Made by a program: the position numbers and the translations under genes. A model generated the notes under the pieces. That model searched no databases, was not told the DNA's origin, and was given only the letters and a program-made list of their open reading frames with translations. A DNA stretch of 64,000 nt. Source: Lysobacter sp. (GTDB lineage Bacteria > Pseudomonadota > Gammaproteobacteria > Xanthomonadales > Xanthomonadaceae). Shown in pieces: positions 52,566-60,779 of this stretch (position 1 is its first letter; every line of letters starts with the position of its first letter). The stretch is from NCBI GenBank assembly GCA_030151365.1, contig JASLDW010000071.1, positions 22,123-86,122 on the forward strand, in the 5' to 3' direction.

Positions 52566-53591
52566 ATGAAAGACGATTCCGCCCTCCAGGCCCTGTGGTT
52601 GCCGCTCGACAGCGACCGCATCACGCTGCCCGCCGACGCTTCCGGCGTATTCCTCAACGCGCGGGCGCCGGTGCCGTCGCGCTGGCGCTCGCTGGCGTGC
52701 GTGCAGCCGTTCCGGCCCGATTTCGATGCGCTGGCACGTGCGGGTGCCGATGTACGATCCGGCGATGACGACATCGCCGCCGGATCGCAGTCGCTGGTCT
52801 TGCTGCTGGCGCCGCGTGCGCGTGCCTGGAGCAGGGCGTTGCTGGCGCGCGCCGCGATGTCGTGCGCGGCCGATGGCCAGGTCGTGGCCTGCGCGGCCAA
52901 TGACGAAGGCGCGAAATCCATGGAAGCGGACTTCATGCGCCTGTTCGGCAGCGGCACCGTATTGTCGAAGCACAAATGCCGCGTGGTCTGGGCATCGCCG
53001 CAGACGGTCGACGACGCGTTGATGAAGGAATGGCGGCGCGCGGCCGAGCCGCGGCAGCGTGGCGATGGACTGTGGACGCAGGCCGGGGTGTTTTCCGCCG
53101 ATGCGGTCGATCCCGCCAGCGCGTTGCTGATGACGCACCTGCCCGCCGATCTGTCCGGCAGCGTCGCCGACTTCGGCGCAGGCACCGGCGTGTTGTCGCG
53201 CCATGTGGTGCGCCATTGCCAGCACGTGCGTCGCATCGATCTTTACGAAGCCGACGACCGCGCACTGCAACTGGCGCGACGCAATCTCGACGATGCCAAT
53301 GCCGACACGCGCTTCCACTGGCGCGACATCGCGGTCGGCGTGCAGGAGCGTTTCGACGCGGTGGTGATGAACCCGCCCTTCCATCTCACCGGCAAACGTG
53401 GCATTCCCGAGCTTGGCCAGCGCTTCATCGACGTTGCTGCCGACGCACTGCAACCGCGCGGACAGTTGTGGATGGTGGCGAATTCGCATCTTCCCTATGA
53501 AGAGGTGCTGGCGCGGCGTTTCGCGCGCGTCGACGCGGTGGCGAAGCATGCCGGGTTCAAGGTGCTGCACGCGGCGGAACCGCGCCGATGA
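52566..53591 (+). CDS. rsmC: 16S rRNA (guanine1207-N2)-methyltransferase
   Basis: 341 residues, with a degenerate N-terminal half and an active C-terminal half as in E. coli RsmC. The SAM motif is SVADFGAGTGVLSRHVVRHC, the acid motif IDLYEADDRALQLA, and the catalytic NPPF is in VVMNPPFHLTGKRG. It methylates G1207 of 16S rRNA in the 30S subunit. The start ATG lacks a clear ribosome site. It overlaps rsuA by four bases, linking two 16S modification enzymes. Confidence 0.92.
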   Translation: MKDDSALQALWLPLDSDRITLPADASGVFLNARAPVPSRWRSLACVQPFRPDFDALARAGADVRSGDDDIAAGSQSLVLLLAPRARAWSRALLARAAMSCAADGQVVACAANDEGAKSMEADFMRLFGSGTVLSKHKCRVVWASPQTVDDALMKEWRRAAEPRQRGDGLWTQAGVFSADAVDPASALLMTHLPADLSGSVADFGAGTGVLSRHVVRHCQHVRRIDLYEADDRALQLARRNLDDANADTRFHWRDIAVGVQERFDAVVMNPPFHLTGKRGIPELGQRFIDVAADALQPRGQLWMVANSHLPYEEVLARRFARVDAVAKHAGFKVLHAAEPRR

Positions 53592-54298
53592 GCAAGGTCA
53601 AGCTGCTGCGTTATCTCGCCAACCTCGGTTATGGCAGTCGCCGCGACGTGCTGGCGATGTTCGCCGACGGGCGCATCGGCGATGCCGCCGGCGAACCCCT
53701 GTATGGCGATGATGTTCGCGCGCACGATGACGTGCGCATCGATGGCGAGCCGCTCGACCCCGCGCCCGGCTTGTTGCTGATGCTCAACAAGCCGACCGGC
53801 TACACCTGTTCCACCAAAGACCAGGGTCGCCTGATCTACGACTTGCTGCCGCGACGGTTCCGCCAGCGCGATCCGGTGGTGTCGCCGGTGGGGCGGCTCG
53901 ATCGCGACACTTCCGGTCTGTTGCTGATGACCGACGACGGCACCTTGCTGCACCGGATCATCGCGCCGAAGTCGAAGCTGCCGAAGGTGTATCGCGCGCG
54001 GCTGGCCAGCGACCTGCGCGGCGACGAAGGGGTGGTGTTCGCCAGCGGCACGCTGATGCTGGAAGGCGAAAAAACGCCACTGCTGCCGGCGGAACTCGAG
54101 GCGTTGTCGGCGCGCGAGGCGCGGCTCACGCTGCACGAAGGCCGCTACCACCAGGTGCGGCGGATGTTCGCGGCGGTCGGCAATCACGTCGATGCGCTGC
54201 ACCGCGAGCGCATCGGCGGGCTCGATCTCGGCGATCTGGCCGAAGGCGAATGGCGTCTGCTCGGCGATCGTGAGCGCGAGGTGTTGTTTTCTCGGTAA
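53588..54298 (+). CDS. rsuA: 16S rRNA pseudouridine(516) synthase
   Basis: 236 residues. An S4 RNA-binding domain occupies about 1-60 (LLRYLANLGYGSRRDVLAMF). The catalytic Asp105 is in VGRLDRDTSGLLLMT, and LHEGRYHQVRRMFAAVGN is the second family motif. It makes pseudouridine 516 in 16S rRNA. The ATG overlaps the rsmC stop as ATGA. Related RluB/E/F enzymes are similar; the short length and coupling with rsmC favour RsuA. Confidence 0.88.
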   Translation: MSKVKLLRYLANLGYGSRRDVLAMFADGRIGDAAGEPLYGDDVRAHDDVRIDGEPLDPAPGLLLMLNKPTGYTCSTKDQGRLIYDLLPRRFRQRDPVVSPVGRLDRDTSGLLLMTDDGTLLHRIIAPKSKLPKVYRARLASDLRGDEGVVFASGTLMLEGEKTPLLPAELEALSAREARLTLHEGRYHQVRRMFAAVGNHVDALHRERIGGLDLGDLAEGEWRLLGDREREVLFSR

Positions 54299-54375
54299 AA
54301 ACGTGCCGGCATTGTCGCCCGGCTGTGCGCCTTTAGCGGTTATCCGCGAAGCCAGCGCGTGCGATGCTTTTGATG

Positions 54376-54924
54376 TTACCCGCGCAACAACTTCCGATAG
54401 CCATCCACGCCGAGCGCCGTCACCGTCGCGATATTGCGCTCGATGATCGCGTCGGGATCCGGATACGCCGCCACCGCGCGATCGATGCTCGCCTCGCGCA
54501 ACAGATGCAGCGCCGGCCACGGCGCGCGATTGGTCAGGTTCCCGGCGTCGTCGGGATCGGTCCCTGCGAACTGGTATTGCGGATGGAAGCTCGCGACCTG
54601 CAGTTCGCCGTCGAGTTCCAGCGATTCCACCAGCGCATCGGCCTTGTCGAGGAAATCGTTGTAGTCGAGGAAGTCCTCGAGTACCTGCGGATGCACCAGC
54701 AGGGTGGTGTCGATCGCCTCCGCCGGGGTGTCGCGCAACAGCAGCAACTCCTCGCCCAACTGTTCCAGCAACGCCGATTCGGTGCTGGCGTCGCTGACCA
54801 CGATCCGGACCTGCTGCTTCACGTAGACCGCCTTCGCGAACGGGCACAGGTTCAGTCCGATCACCGCCTTCTCGATCCAGCCGCGGACATCGGCCTCGAC
54901 CGTGGCGGCATCAATGCCTTCCAT
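54376..54924 (-). CDS. DUF1415 family protein
   Basis: 182 residues. Typical text is VIGLNLCPFAKAVYVKQQVR, with NLCPFA the best-kept motif, and then LDYNDFLDKADALVESLEL, ASFHPQYQFAGT and NRAPWPALHLLREASIDRAV. Function unknown. It follows the yajQ gene by five bases on the same strand and is convergent with rsuA. Confidence 0.9.
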   Translation of the reverse strand: MEGIDAATVEADVRGWIEKAVIGLNLCPFAKAVYVKQQVRIVVSDASTESALLEQLGEELLLLRDTPAEAIDTTLLVHPQVLEDFLDYNDFLDKADALVESLELDGELQVASFHPQYQFAGTDPDDAGNLTNRAPWPALHLLREASIDRAVAAYPDPDAIIERNIATVTALGVDGYRKLLRG

Positions 54925-54929
54925 GTCCG

Positions 54930-55412
54930 TCAGTCGCGGAAGTTGTCGAACTGCAGCGGGCGCTCGAACTCCTGCCCGCGCAGCAGCGCCATCACGCCCT
55001 GCAGGTCGTCGCGCTTCTTGCCGGTGACCCGCAGCTTGTCGCCATTGATCTGCGATTCCACCTTGATCTTGCTGTCCTTGATCGCGCCTTGCAGCTTCTT
55101 CGCCAGTTCGCGTTCGATGCCCTGCTTGACCGCGATGGTCTGGCGGGCGCCGGCGACGTTGGTTTCGACGTCGCCCGGTTCCAGGCAGCGGGGATCGATC
55201 TTCCGCGCCGTCAGCCGCGCGCGCAGGATGTCGCTCATCTGCTGCAGCTGGAATTCGCTGGGCGCCGACATGGCGATCGATTTGTCGTCGAGGGTGTACT
55301 TGGCGTCCACGCCCTTGAAGTCGAAGCGGGTCGTCAGTTCGCGGTTGGCCTGGTCGACCGCATTGGTGAGTTCGTGGATGTCCACTTCGGACACGACGTC
55401 GAACGAGGGCAT
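54930..55412 (-). CDS. YajQ family cyclic di-GMP-binding protein
   Basis: 160 residues: MPSFDVVSEVDIHELTNAVD, ELTTRFDFKGVDAKY and VTGKKRDDLQGVMALLRG are family signatures. In Xanthomonas campestris the YajQ protein binds c-di-GMP and modulates a LysR-type regulator in virulence control. AGGAG lies 7 bases before the ATG. Its start region is divergent from the PDH E2 gene, with the shared CCCGGG element between them. It probably shares a transcript with the DUF1415 gene. Confidence 0.93.
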   Translation of the reverse strand: MPSFDVVSEVDIHELTNAVDQANRELTTRFDFKGVDAKYTLDDKSIAMSAPSEFQLQQMSDILRARLTARKIDPRCLEPGDVETNVAGARQTIAVKQGIERELAKKLQGAIKDSKIKVESQINGDKLRVTGKKRDDLQGVMALLRGQEFERPLQFDNFRD

Positions 55413-55493
55413 GGAACGCTCCTGGAAACCGAGGCGCACAGGGTAGCAGCCGCCCCCGTCCGTCCTCCGCAGGCTGTCGCACTGTCGCGATCT

Positions 55494-55518
55494 TCAAATT
55501 TAACCCGGGTCATATTCG
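55494..55518. promoter_or_regulatory. AT-flanked CCCGGG element upstream of the PDH E2 gene
   Basis: TTCAAATTTAACCCGGGTCA and a following ATATT form an AT-rich patch around the CCCGGG palindrome (55504-55509). It is the reverse-complement match of the element before aceE (31244-31270) and lies about 75 bases before the E2 ATG. A shared regulator of the split PDH loci is the likely meaning; the yajQ gene on the other side could also be affected. Confidence 0.55.
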
Positions 55519-55590
55519 CAAGTCGCGCCTTTCGTTTGTCCGGAGCCCGGAAATGTGGCCAAATTGGGGTTCCACTGCCCGGAGTCCGTC

Positions 55591-56988
55591 ATGGCCGATC
55601 TCAAGGAATCCCGTGTCCCCGATATCGGCGACTACCACGACATCCCCGTCATCGAATTGCTGGTGAAGGTCGGCGATACCGTCGCCAAGGACGAAGGGCT
55701 GGTCACGCTGGAGTCCGACAAGGCGACGATGGAAGTGCCGGCGGAGTTCGCCGGTGTCGTCAAGGAATTGCGCGTCAAGCTTGGCGACAACGTCTCGCAG
55801 GGCAGCGTGGTCGCGGTGATCGAGGCGCAGGCTGCGGGCGAAGCGCCGCGCGCGGAGCCGGTGGCGAAGGCGGAAGTGGCCAGCGCCGAAACCGGCGCCA
55901 AGGTGCAGCCGGTCGAAGTCGCGGCCACGCCCGACAAGCTCACGCAGGAATCGATCGCCAGCAACGACGCCGCGCCGGCGCGTCCGCCGCAGCCGCAGCA
56001 TGCCTCCGGCGCCGGCCTGCCGCCGGTGCGCTTCGATGCCGACGCTGTGATGCCGGACAAGGTGCCCTATGCCAGCCCGGTGGTCCGCGTGTATGCGCGC
56101 GAACTCGGCGTCGACCTGCTGCAGGTCAAGGGCAGCGGCGACAAGGGCCGCATCACCCGCGAAGACGTGCAGGGTTTCGTGAAGTCGGCGCTGGTCGGCG
56201 GCGGTGTGACACAAGCCGCCGCGGGCGGCGGCGGTGGCGGCCTCAACCTGCTGCCGTGGCCGAAGGTCGATTTCACCAAGTTCGGCGAGATCGAAACCAA
56301 GCCGCTGTCGCGCATCCAGAAGATTTCCGGCGCCAACCTCGCCCGCAACTGGGCGATGATCCCGCACGTCACCCAGTTCGATCGCGCCGACATCAGTTCG
56401 CTCGAGGAGTTGCGCGTCGCCCTCAACAACGAGAACGCCAAGGCGATCGCCGCGGGCAAGGCCGGCAAGGTGACGATGCTCGCCTTCCTGATCAAGGCCT
56501 GCGTCGCTGCGCTCAAGAAGTACCCGACCTTCAACGCCTCGCTCGACGGCGACAACCTGGTGCTGAAGAAGTATTTCCACATCGGCTTCGCCGCCGACAC
56601 CCCGAACGGTCTGGTCGTTCCGGTGCTGCGCGATGCCGACCAGAAGGGCGTGATGCAGATCGCGCAGGAGATGGGCGAGCTCGCCGCGCTGGCGCGCGAG
56701 GGCAAGCTCAAGCCCGACCAGATGCAGGGCGGCTGCTTCACCATCAGCTCGCTTGGCGGCATCGGCGGCACCGCCTTCACCCCGATCATCAACGCACCGG
56801 AAGTGGCGATCCTCGGCGTGTCGAAGTCGGAAATGCAGCCGGTGTGGGACGGCAAGGCCTTCCAGCCGCAGATGATGTTGCCGCTGTCGCTCAGCTACGA
56901 CCATCGCGTGATCGACGGCGCATTGGCCGCCCGCTTCACGTCCTACCTGGCGCAGGTGCTGGCGGACATGCGCCGCGCCATGCTCTGA
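55591..56988 (+). CDS. aceF: Pyruvate dehydrogenase E2, dihydrolipoyl acetyltransferase
   Basis: 465 residues. One lipoyl domain (about 5-80) carries the lipoylated Lys44 in ESDKATMEVP. An Ala/Pro-rich linker leads to the E3-binding domain (ASPVVRVYARELGVDLLQVK) and the acetyltransferase core with catalytic SYDHRVIDGALAARF. It passes acetyl groups from lipoate to CoA. Only one lipoyl domain is present, against three in E. coli AceF. GGAG lies 6 bases before the ATG. The operon continues with an MscS gene and E3. Confidence 0.94.
   Translation: MADLKESRVPDIGDYHDIPVIELLVKVGDTVAKDEGLVTLESDKATMEVPAEFAGVVKELRVKLGDNVSQGSVVAVIEAQAAGEAPRAEPVAKAEVASAETGAKVQPVEVAATPDKLTQESIASNDAAPARPPQPQHASGAGLPPVRFDADAVMPDKVPYASPVVRVYARELGVDLLQVKGSGDKGRITREDVQGFVKSALVGGGVTQAAAGGGGGGLNLLPWPKVDFTKFGEIETKPLSRIQKISGANLARNWAMIPHVTQFDRADISSLEELRVALNNENAKAIAAGKAGKVTMLAFLIKACVAALKKYPTFNASLDGDNLVLKKYFHIGFAADTPNGLVVPVLRDADQKGVMQIAQEMGELAALAREGKLKPDQMQGGCFTISSLGGIGGTAFTPIINAPEVAILGVSKSEMQPVWDGKAFQPQMMLPLSLSYDHRVIDGALAARFTSYLAQVLADMRRAML
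55711..55740 (+). repeat. Lipoyl-domain direct repeat, copy 1 (copy 2 at 58283-58312)
   Basis: These 30 bases, starting GAGTCCGACAAGGCGACGAT, are identical to 58283-58312 in the E3 gene. The surrounding lipoyl-domain coding DNA (about 55650-55740 and 58220-58312) is also nearly identical. The two copies encode the lipoylation loops of E2 and E3. Confidence 0.85.
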
Positions 56989-57000
56989 CCGGCCGAAGGC

Positions 57001-58179
57001 ATGCCCGAGGCTCCGCCGCTGCGCGACCGCTTGCACGACACCGGTGATCGCGTGCGCGAGGCGGCGGGCGATGCGGCGTCGCGCAGCTGGGCCGACCTGC
57101 AACCGCTGTTCGATTACCGGCTGATCCACGCCAGCGGCTTCGATGTCACCGTCGGCGGGCTGGTCGGCGCGCTGCTGGCGATCCTGGTCGGCCTCACGCT
57201 GTCGCGCTACCTGCAGCGCTGGCTCAAGCGTTTCGGCGAGCAACAGCACGGCGCCAGCGAGCGTGCCACCATCTACACGTTGTCGCGCGTCCTCCATTAC
57301 ACCGTGCTGATCACGGCGTTCCTGGTCGCGCTCAACATGCTCGGCATTTCGCTGGGCAAGTTCACGGTGTTCGCCGGGGCGCTGGGCGTCGGCCTCGGCT
57401 TCGGCATGCAGGCGATCTTCGGCAACTTCATTTCCGGGTTGATCCTGCTGTTCGATCGTTCGCTCAAGGTCGGCGACTTCGTCGAACTCGACAAGGACGT
57501 GCGCGGCACCGTGCGCGCGGTGAACATCCGCGCCACCCGCGTCACCACCAACGACAACATCGACGTGCTGGTGCCGAACCTGGAATTCGTCAACGGCCGC
57601 GTCGTCAACTGGACGCACGGTTCGGTGAACCGGCGCATCCGCGTGCCGTTCGCGGTGAGCTACGGCGCAGACAAGGAGCTGGTCAAGAAGGCCGCGCTGG
57701 AAGCCGCCGCCAACGTGCCGTTCACCCTGGCGCTGGAAGGCGCGCAGGCGCCGCAGGTGTGGCTGGTCGATTTCGGCGAAAGTGCGTTCCAGTTCATGCT
57801 CACCGTGTGGCTGACCGAAGACGCCGCGCGCCGCAACGTGGCGATCCGCGCCGCCTATCTGTGGGAGCTCGACACCGCGTTGAAGAAGCACGGCATCGAA
57901 CGCCCGTATCCGCAACGCGACCTGCACGTGCGCAGCCTGTTCGGATTGGAGAACACCGATGCGATCCGCGCGCTGCACGGCGAAGCGGTCGTGGCAACGC
58001 CGCCGTCGCTGCTGCAGGAAGACCTCGCGCCGGTCGAGCGCGAAGTGCTTGCCCGCAATGATGCGCAGGTCGACGCCGAGCGCGGCATCCGCGAAGATCG
58101 CGCCCGCGCCGAGCGCGAAGCCACACGCAACACACCAGAACCAAAACTTCCCAGGGAGAACCGCGATGGCCGAGATTGA
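57001..58179 (+). CDS. MscS family mechanosensitive channel
   Basis: 392 residues. Three to four N-terminal hydrophobic helices (about 45-150) lead to the pore helix GALGVGLGFGMQAIFGNFIS with the Gly/Ala packing pattern of MscS TM3, then the beta domain LLFDRSLKVGDFVELDKDVR and IDVLVPNLEFVNGRVVNW. The cytosolic tail ends with a charged stretch rich in Arg and Glu. It releases solutes under osmotic down-shock. It lies between E2 and E3 and overlaps the E3 start by 14 bases; a role linked to PDH is not obvious. Confidence 0.9.
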   Translation: MPEAPPLRDRLHDTGDRVREAAGDAASRSWADLQPLFDYRLIHASGFDVTVGGLVGALLAILVGLTLSRYLQRWLKRFGEQQHGASERATIYTLSRVLHYTVLITAFLVALNMLGISLGKFTVFAGALGVGLGFGMQAIFGNFISGLILLFDRSLKVGDFVELDKDVRGTVRAVNIRATRVTTNDNIDVLVPNLEFVNGRVVNWTHGSVNRRIRVPFAVSYGADKELVKKAALEAAANVPFTLALEGAQAPQVWLVDFGESAFQFMLTVWLTEDAARRNVAIRAAYLWELDTALKKHGIERPYPQRDLHVRSLFGLENTDAIRALHGEAVVATPPSLLQEDLAPVEREVLARNDAQVDAERGIREDRARAEREATRNTPEPKLPRENRDGRD

Positions 58180-59953
58180 AGTGAAGGTGCCGGATATCGG
58201 TGGCCACGATGGCGTGCCGGTGATTGAATTGCTGGTGAAGCCCGGCGATACCGTGGCCAAGGACCAGGGCCTGGTCACGCTCGAGTCCGACAAGGCGACG
58301 ATGGAAGTGCCGTCGACGGCGGCCGGCGTGGTCAAGGCGCTGAAGGTGAAGTTGAACGATGCGGTGTCGACCGGCGACGTCATCGCGATCATCGAATCGG
58401 AAGCGACCGCATCCGCGCCGTCCCCCGCGCCTGCGCCCGTTCCCGCAGTCGCACCGGCGCCTGTTGCTGCCGCGCCCGCGCCCGCTGCGCCGACTCCGGT
58501 CGCCGCGCCACAGGCTGTACCTGCCCCGACCACCAACCACAATTACGACTGCGATGTCGTGGTGATCGGCGCCGGCCCTGGCGGTTACACCGCCGCCTTC
58601 CGCGCAGCCGACCTCGGGTTGAAGACAGTGTTGGTCGAACGCTATGCCACGCTGGGCGGCGTCTGCCTCAACGTCGGCTGCATTCCGTCGAAGGCGCTGC
58701 TGCATGCCGCGGAAGTGATCGACGAAGCCGCGCACGCCAATGCCTACGGCATCACCTTCGGCGCGCCGAAGATCGACCTCGACAAGCTGCGCGGCTACAA
58801 GGAATCGGTGGTCGGCCAGCTCACCAAGGGTCTGTCGGGCATGGCCAGGCAACGCAAGGTGCAGACGGTGCAGGGCACGGCGACCTTCGCATCGCCCAAC
58901 ACGCTCTCCATCGTCGATGCCGACGGCAAGACGCAGGCGTTGTCGTTCGCCCACGCCATCATCGCCGCCGGTTCGCAGGCGGTGAAATTGCCGGGCTTCC
59001 CGTGGGACGACAAGCGCGTCATGGATTCCACCGACGCGCTCGACCTCGCCGACGTGCCGAAGAAGCTGCTCGTGGTCGGCGGCGGCATCATCGGCCTGGA
59101 AATGGCGACCGTCTATCGCGGCCTCGGCAGCGAAGTCACCGTGGTCGAGTTCATGCCGCAGCTGATTCCCGGCGCCGATCCCGACCTGGTCAAGCCGCTG
59201 GCCGCGCGCCTCAAGGCGCAGGGCGTCGCCGTGCATCTCAAGACCAAGGTCGTCGAAGCCAAGGCCGGCAAGAAGGGCATCGAAGTCGCCTTCGAAGGCG
59301 AGAGCATTCCGGAGACCAAGCTGTTCGATCGCGTGCTGGTCGCGGTCGGTCGCAGCGCCAACGGCGGCAAGCTCGATGCCGCCAAGGCCGGCGTCACCGT
59401 CGGCGAGCGCGGCCTGATTCCGGTCGACGCGCAGATGCGCACCAATGTGTCGCACATCTTCGCGATCGGCGATCTGGTCGGCCAGCCGATGCTGGCGCAC
59501 AAGGCCACGCACGAAGGCAAGCTCGCCGCGGAGGTGATCGCCGGCGAGAAGAAGGAATGGGTGGCGCGGGTAATCCCGAGCGTCGCCTATACCGATCCGG
59601 AAATCGCCTGGGTTGGCGTCAGCGAAACCGAAGCCAAGGCCAAGGGCCTGAAGGTCGGCGTCGGCAAGTTCCCGTGGGCGGCATCGGGTCGCGCGATTGG
59701 TCTGGGCCGCACCGAAGGCTTCACCAAGCTGATCTTCGACGAAGCGACGCATCGCGTGATCGGCGGCGGCATCGTCGGCGTGCATGCCGGCGAACTGATC
59801 AGTGAAGTCGCGCTTGCGATCGAGATGGGCTGCGAAGTCGAGGACATCGGCCACACCATCCATCCGCATCCCACCTTGTCCGAATCTGTGGGCATGGCCG
59901 CCGAGGTCTACGACGGCACGATCACCGATCTCTACATTCCGAAGAAGAAATAA
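58166..59953 (+). CDS. lpdA: Dihydrolipoyl dehydrogenase (E3) with N-terminal lipoyl domain
   Basis: 595 residues. The lipoyl domain (about 3-80) has Lys43 in ESDKATMEVP and is followed by an Ala/Pro linker (81-125). The flavoprotein part shows VVVIGAGPGGYTAAFRAADL, the redox pair Cys168/Cys173 in LGGVCLNVGCIPSK, the NAD motif VVGGGIIGLEMATVY and the catalytic HPHPTLSE. It reoxidises E2 lipoamide with NAD. Lipoyl-bearing E3 is known in Neisseria, Xanthomonadaceae and others. GGGAGA precedes the ATG, which lies inside the MscS gene end. Confidence 0.95.
   Translation: MAEIEVKVPDIGGHDGVPVIELLVKPGDTVAKDQGLVTLESDKATMEVPSTAAGVVKALKVKLNDAVSTGDVIAIIESEATASAPSPAPAPVPAVAPAPVAAAPAPAAPTPVAAPQAVPAPTTNHNYDCDVVVIGAGPGGYTAAFRAADLGLKTVLVERYATLGGVCLNVGCIPSKALLHAAEVIDEAAHANAYGITFGAPKIDLDKLRGYKESVVGQLTKGLSGMARQRKVQTVQGTATFASPNTLSIVDADGKTQALSFAHAIIAAGSQAVKLPGFPWDDKRVMDSTDALDLADVPKKLLVVGGGIIGLEMATVYRGLGSEVTVVEFMPQLIPGADPDLVKPLAARLKAQGVAVHLKTKVVEAKAGKKGIEVAFEGESIPETKLFDRVLVAVGRSANGGKLDAAKAGVTVGERGLIPVDAQMRTNVSHIFAIGDLVGQPMLAHKATHEGKLAAEVIAGEKKEWVARVIPSVAYTDPEIAWVGVSETEAKAKGLKVGVGKFPWAASGRAIGLGRTEGFTKLIFDEATHRVIGGGIVGVHAGELISEVALAIEMGCEVEDIGHTIHPHPTLSESVGMAAEVYDGTITDLYIPKKK
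58283..58312 (+). repeat. Lipoyl-domain direct repeat, copy 2
   Basis: Identical over 30 bases to 55711-55740 in the E2 gene, at the lipoylation loop. The repeats are 2.57 kb apart in the same orientation; recombination between them would remove most of E2 and the MscS gene. Confidence 0.85.
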
Positions 59954-59963
59954 GGAGAAGGGG

Positions 59964-60686
59964 ATGTTGCGAGCAATGGTCCTGATTGCATTGCTGGCAA
60001 CAGCCGACATTGCATCCGCGGACGAGGACGATCCGCAGCTCGCTGCTGCATTGGCGAAATGTCCGGGTGCGGCAAAGTTCGCGAAACAGCGCGAAAGCCT
60101 TGCGGCTGCCAAGAAGAAGACGGAACACGACGCGCCGGCGCCGAAAGATCCGGCGCTGCGCCAACGCCTGCTAGACATGGAGAAGGTCGACCAGGAGGTC
60201 CGCGGCAAGGACTTCGCGAAAATGACCCAGGACGATCTCAAGCGCTGGATGGATGTGGATGCCGCCAACCTGCCGCAGATCAAGAAGATCGTCACCGGGC
60301 ATGGCGGCTTGCCGAGTCGGGCGGAGGTAGGCGCCGATGGCGTGTCGGCGGCATGGATCCTGGTGCAGCACGCCGATGCCGATCCCGCGTTCCAGTCCGA
60401 TGTCCTGGAAAAGATCGCGCCGCTGGTCAGAAGCGGCGAAGTCACCTCGCAGGAATACGCGCTGCTGACCGATCGAGTGCTCGTAAATCATGGCAAACCG
60501 CAGCGCTACGGCAGCCAGTTGATCGCCACGAACGGCAAGTGGGTGCCCAAGCCGATGGAGGCGCCGGGACAGGTCGACCAGCGCCGTGCCGCAATCGGCG
60601 AAATGCCGCTGGCCGACTACATATGCGTGGCCGGACAGATGTTCCCGCCCCCGCCGGCCAGTGTCGGCGAGACGTTGAAGAAGTAG
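59964..60686 (+). CDS. Secreted DUF6624-like protein
   Basis: 240 residues with a signal peptide (cleavage near ASAD20). The C-terminal half has GHGGLPSRAEVGADGVSAAW, LVQHADADPAFQ and LLTDRVLVNHGKPQRYGSQL, which fit the DUF6624 pattern as I know it. Function unknown. The ribosome site AAGGAGAAGGGG is strong. It starts ten bases after the lpdA stop, so it may be the last gene of the PDH operon by read-through. Confidence 0.75.
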   Translation: MLRAMVLIALLATADIASADEDDPQLAAALAKCPGAAKFAKQRESLAAAKKKTEHDAPAPKDPALRQRLLDMEKVDQEVRGKDFAKMTQDDLKRWMDVDAANLPQIKKIVTGHGGLPSRAEVGADGVSAAWILVQHADADPAFQSDVLEKIAPLVRSGEVTSQEYALLTDRVLVNHGKPQRYGSQLIATNGKWVPKPMEAPGQVDQRRAAIGEMPLADYICVAGQMFPPPPASVGETLKK

Positions 60687-60779
60687 CGAAGCGCGGTATC
60701 CAGGGCGTCGTGACGGACTCGACTTGTCGCCGCGCCAGACCGCTAGCATGATGCGTGAATCGCCTCTTCTGGAGTGTTC

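Noticed and set aside
55510..58542. A 1010-codon minus-strand frame across E2, MscS and the start of E3
   Set aside because: Spans three well-supported genes on the other strand and has repetitive Gly/Ala/His composition.
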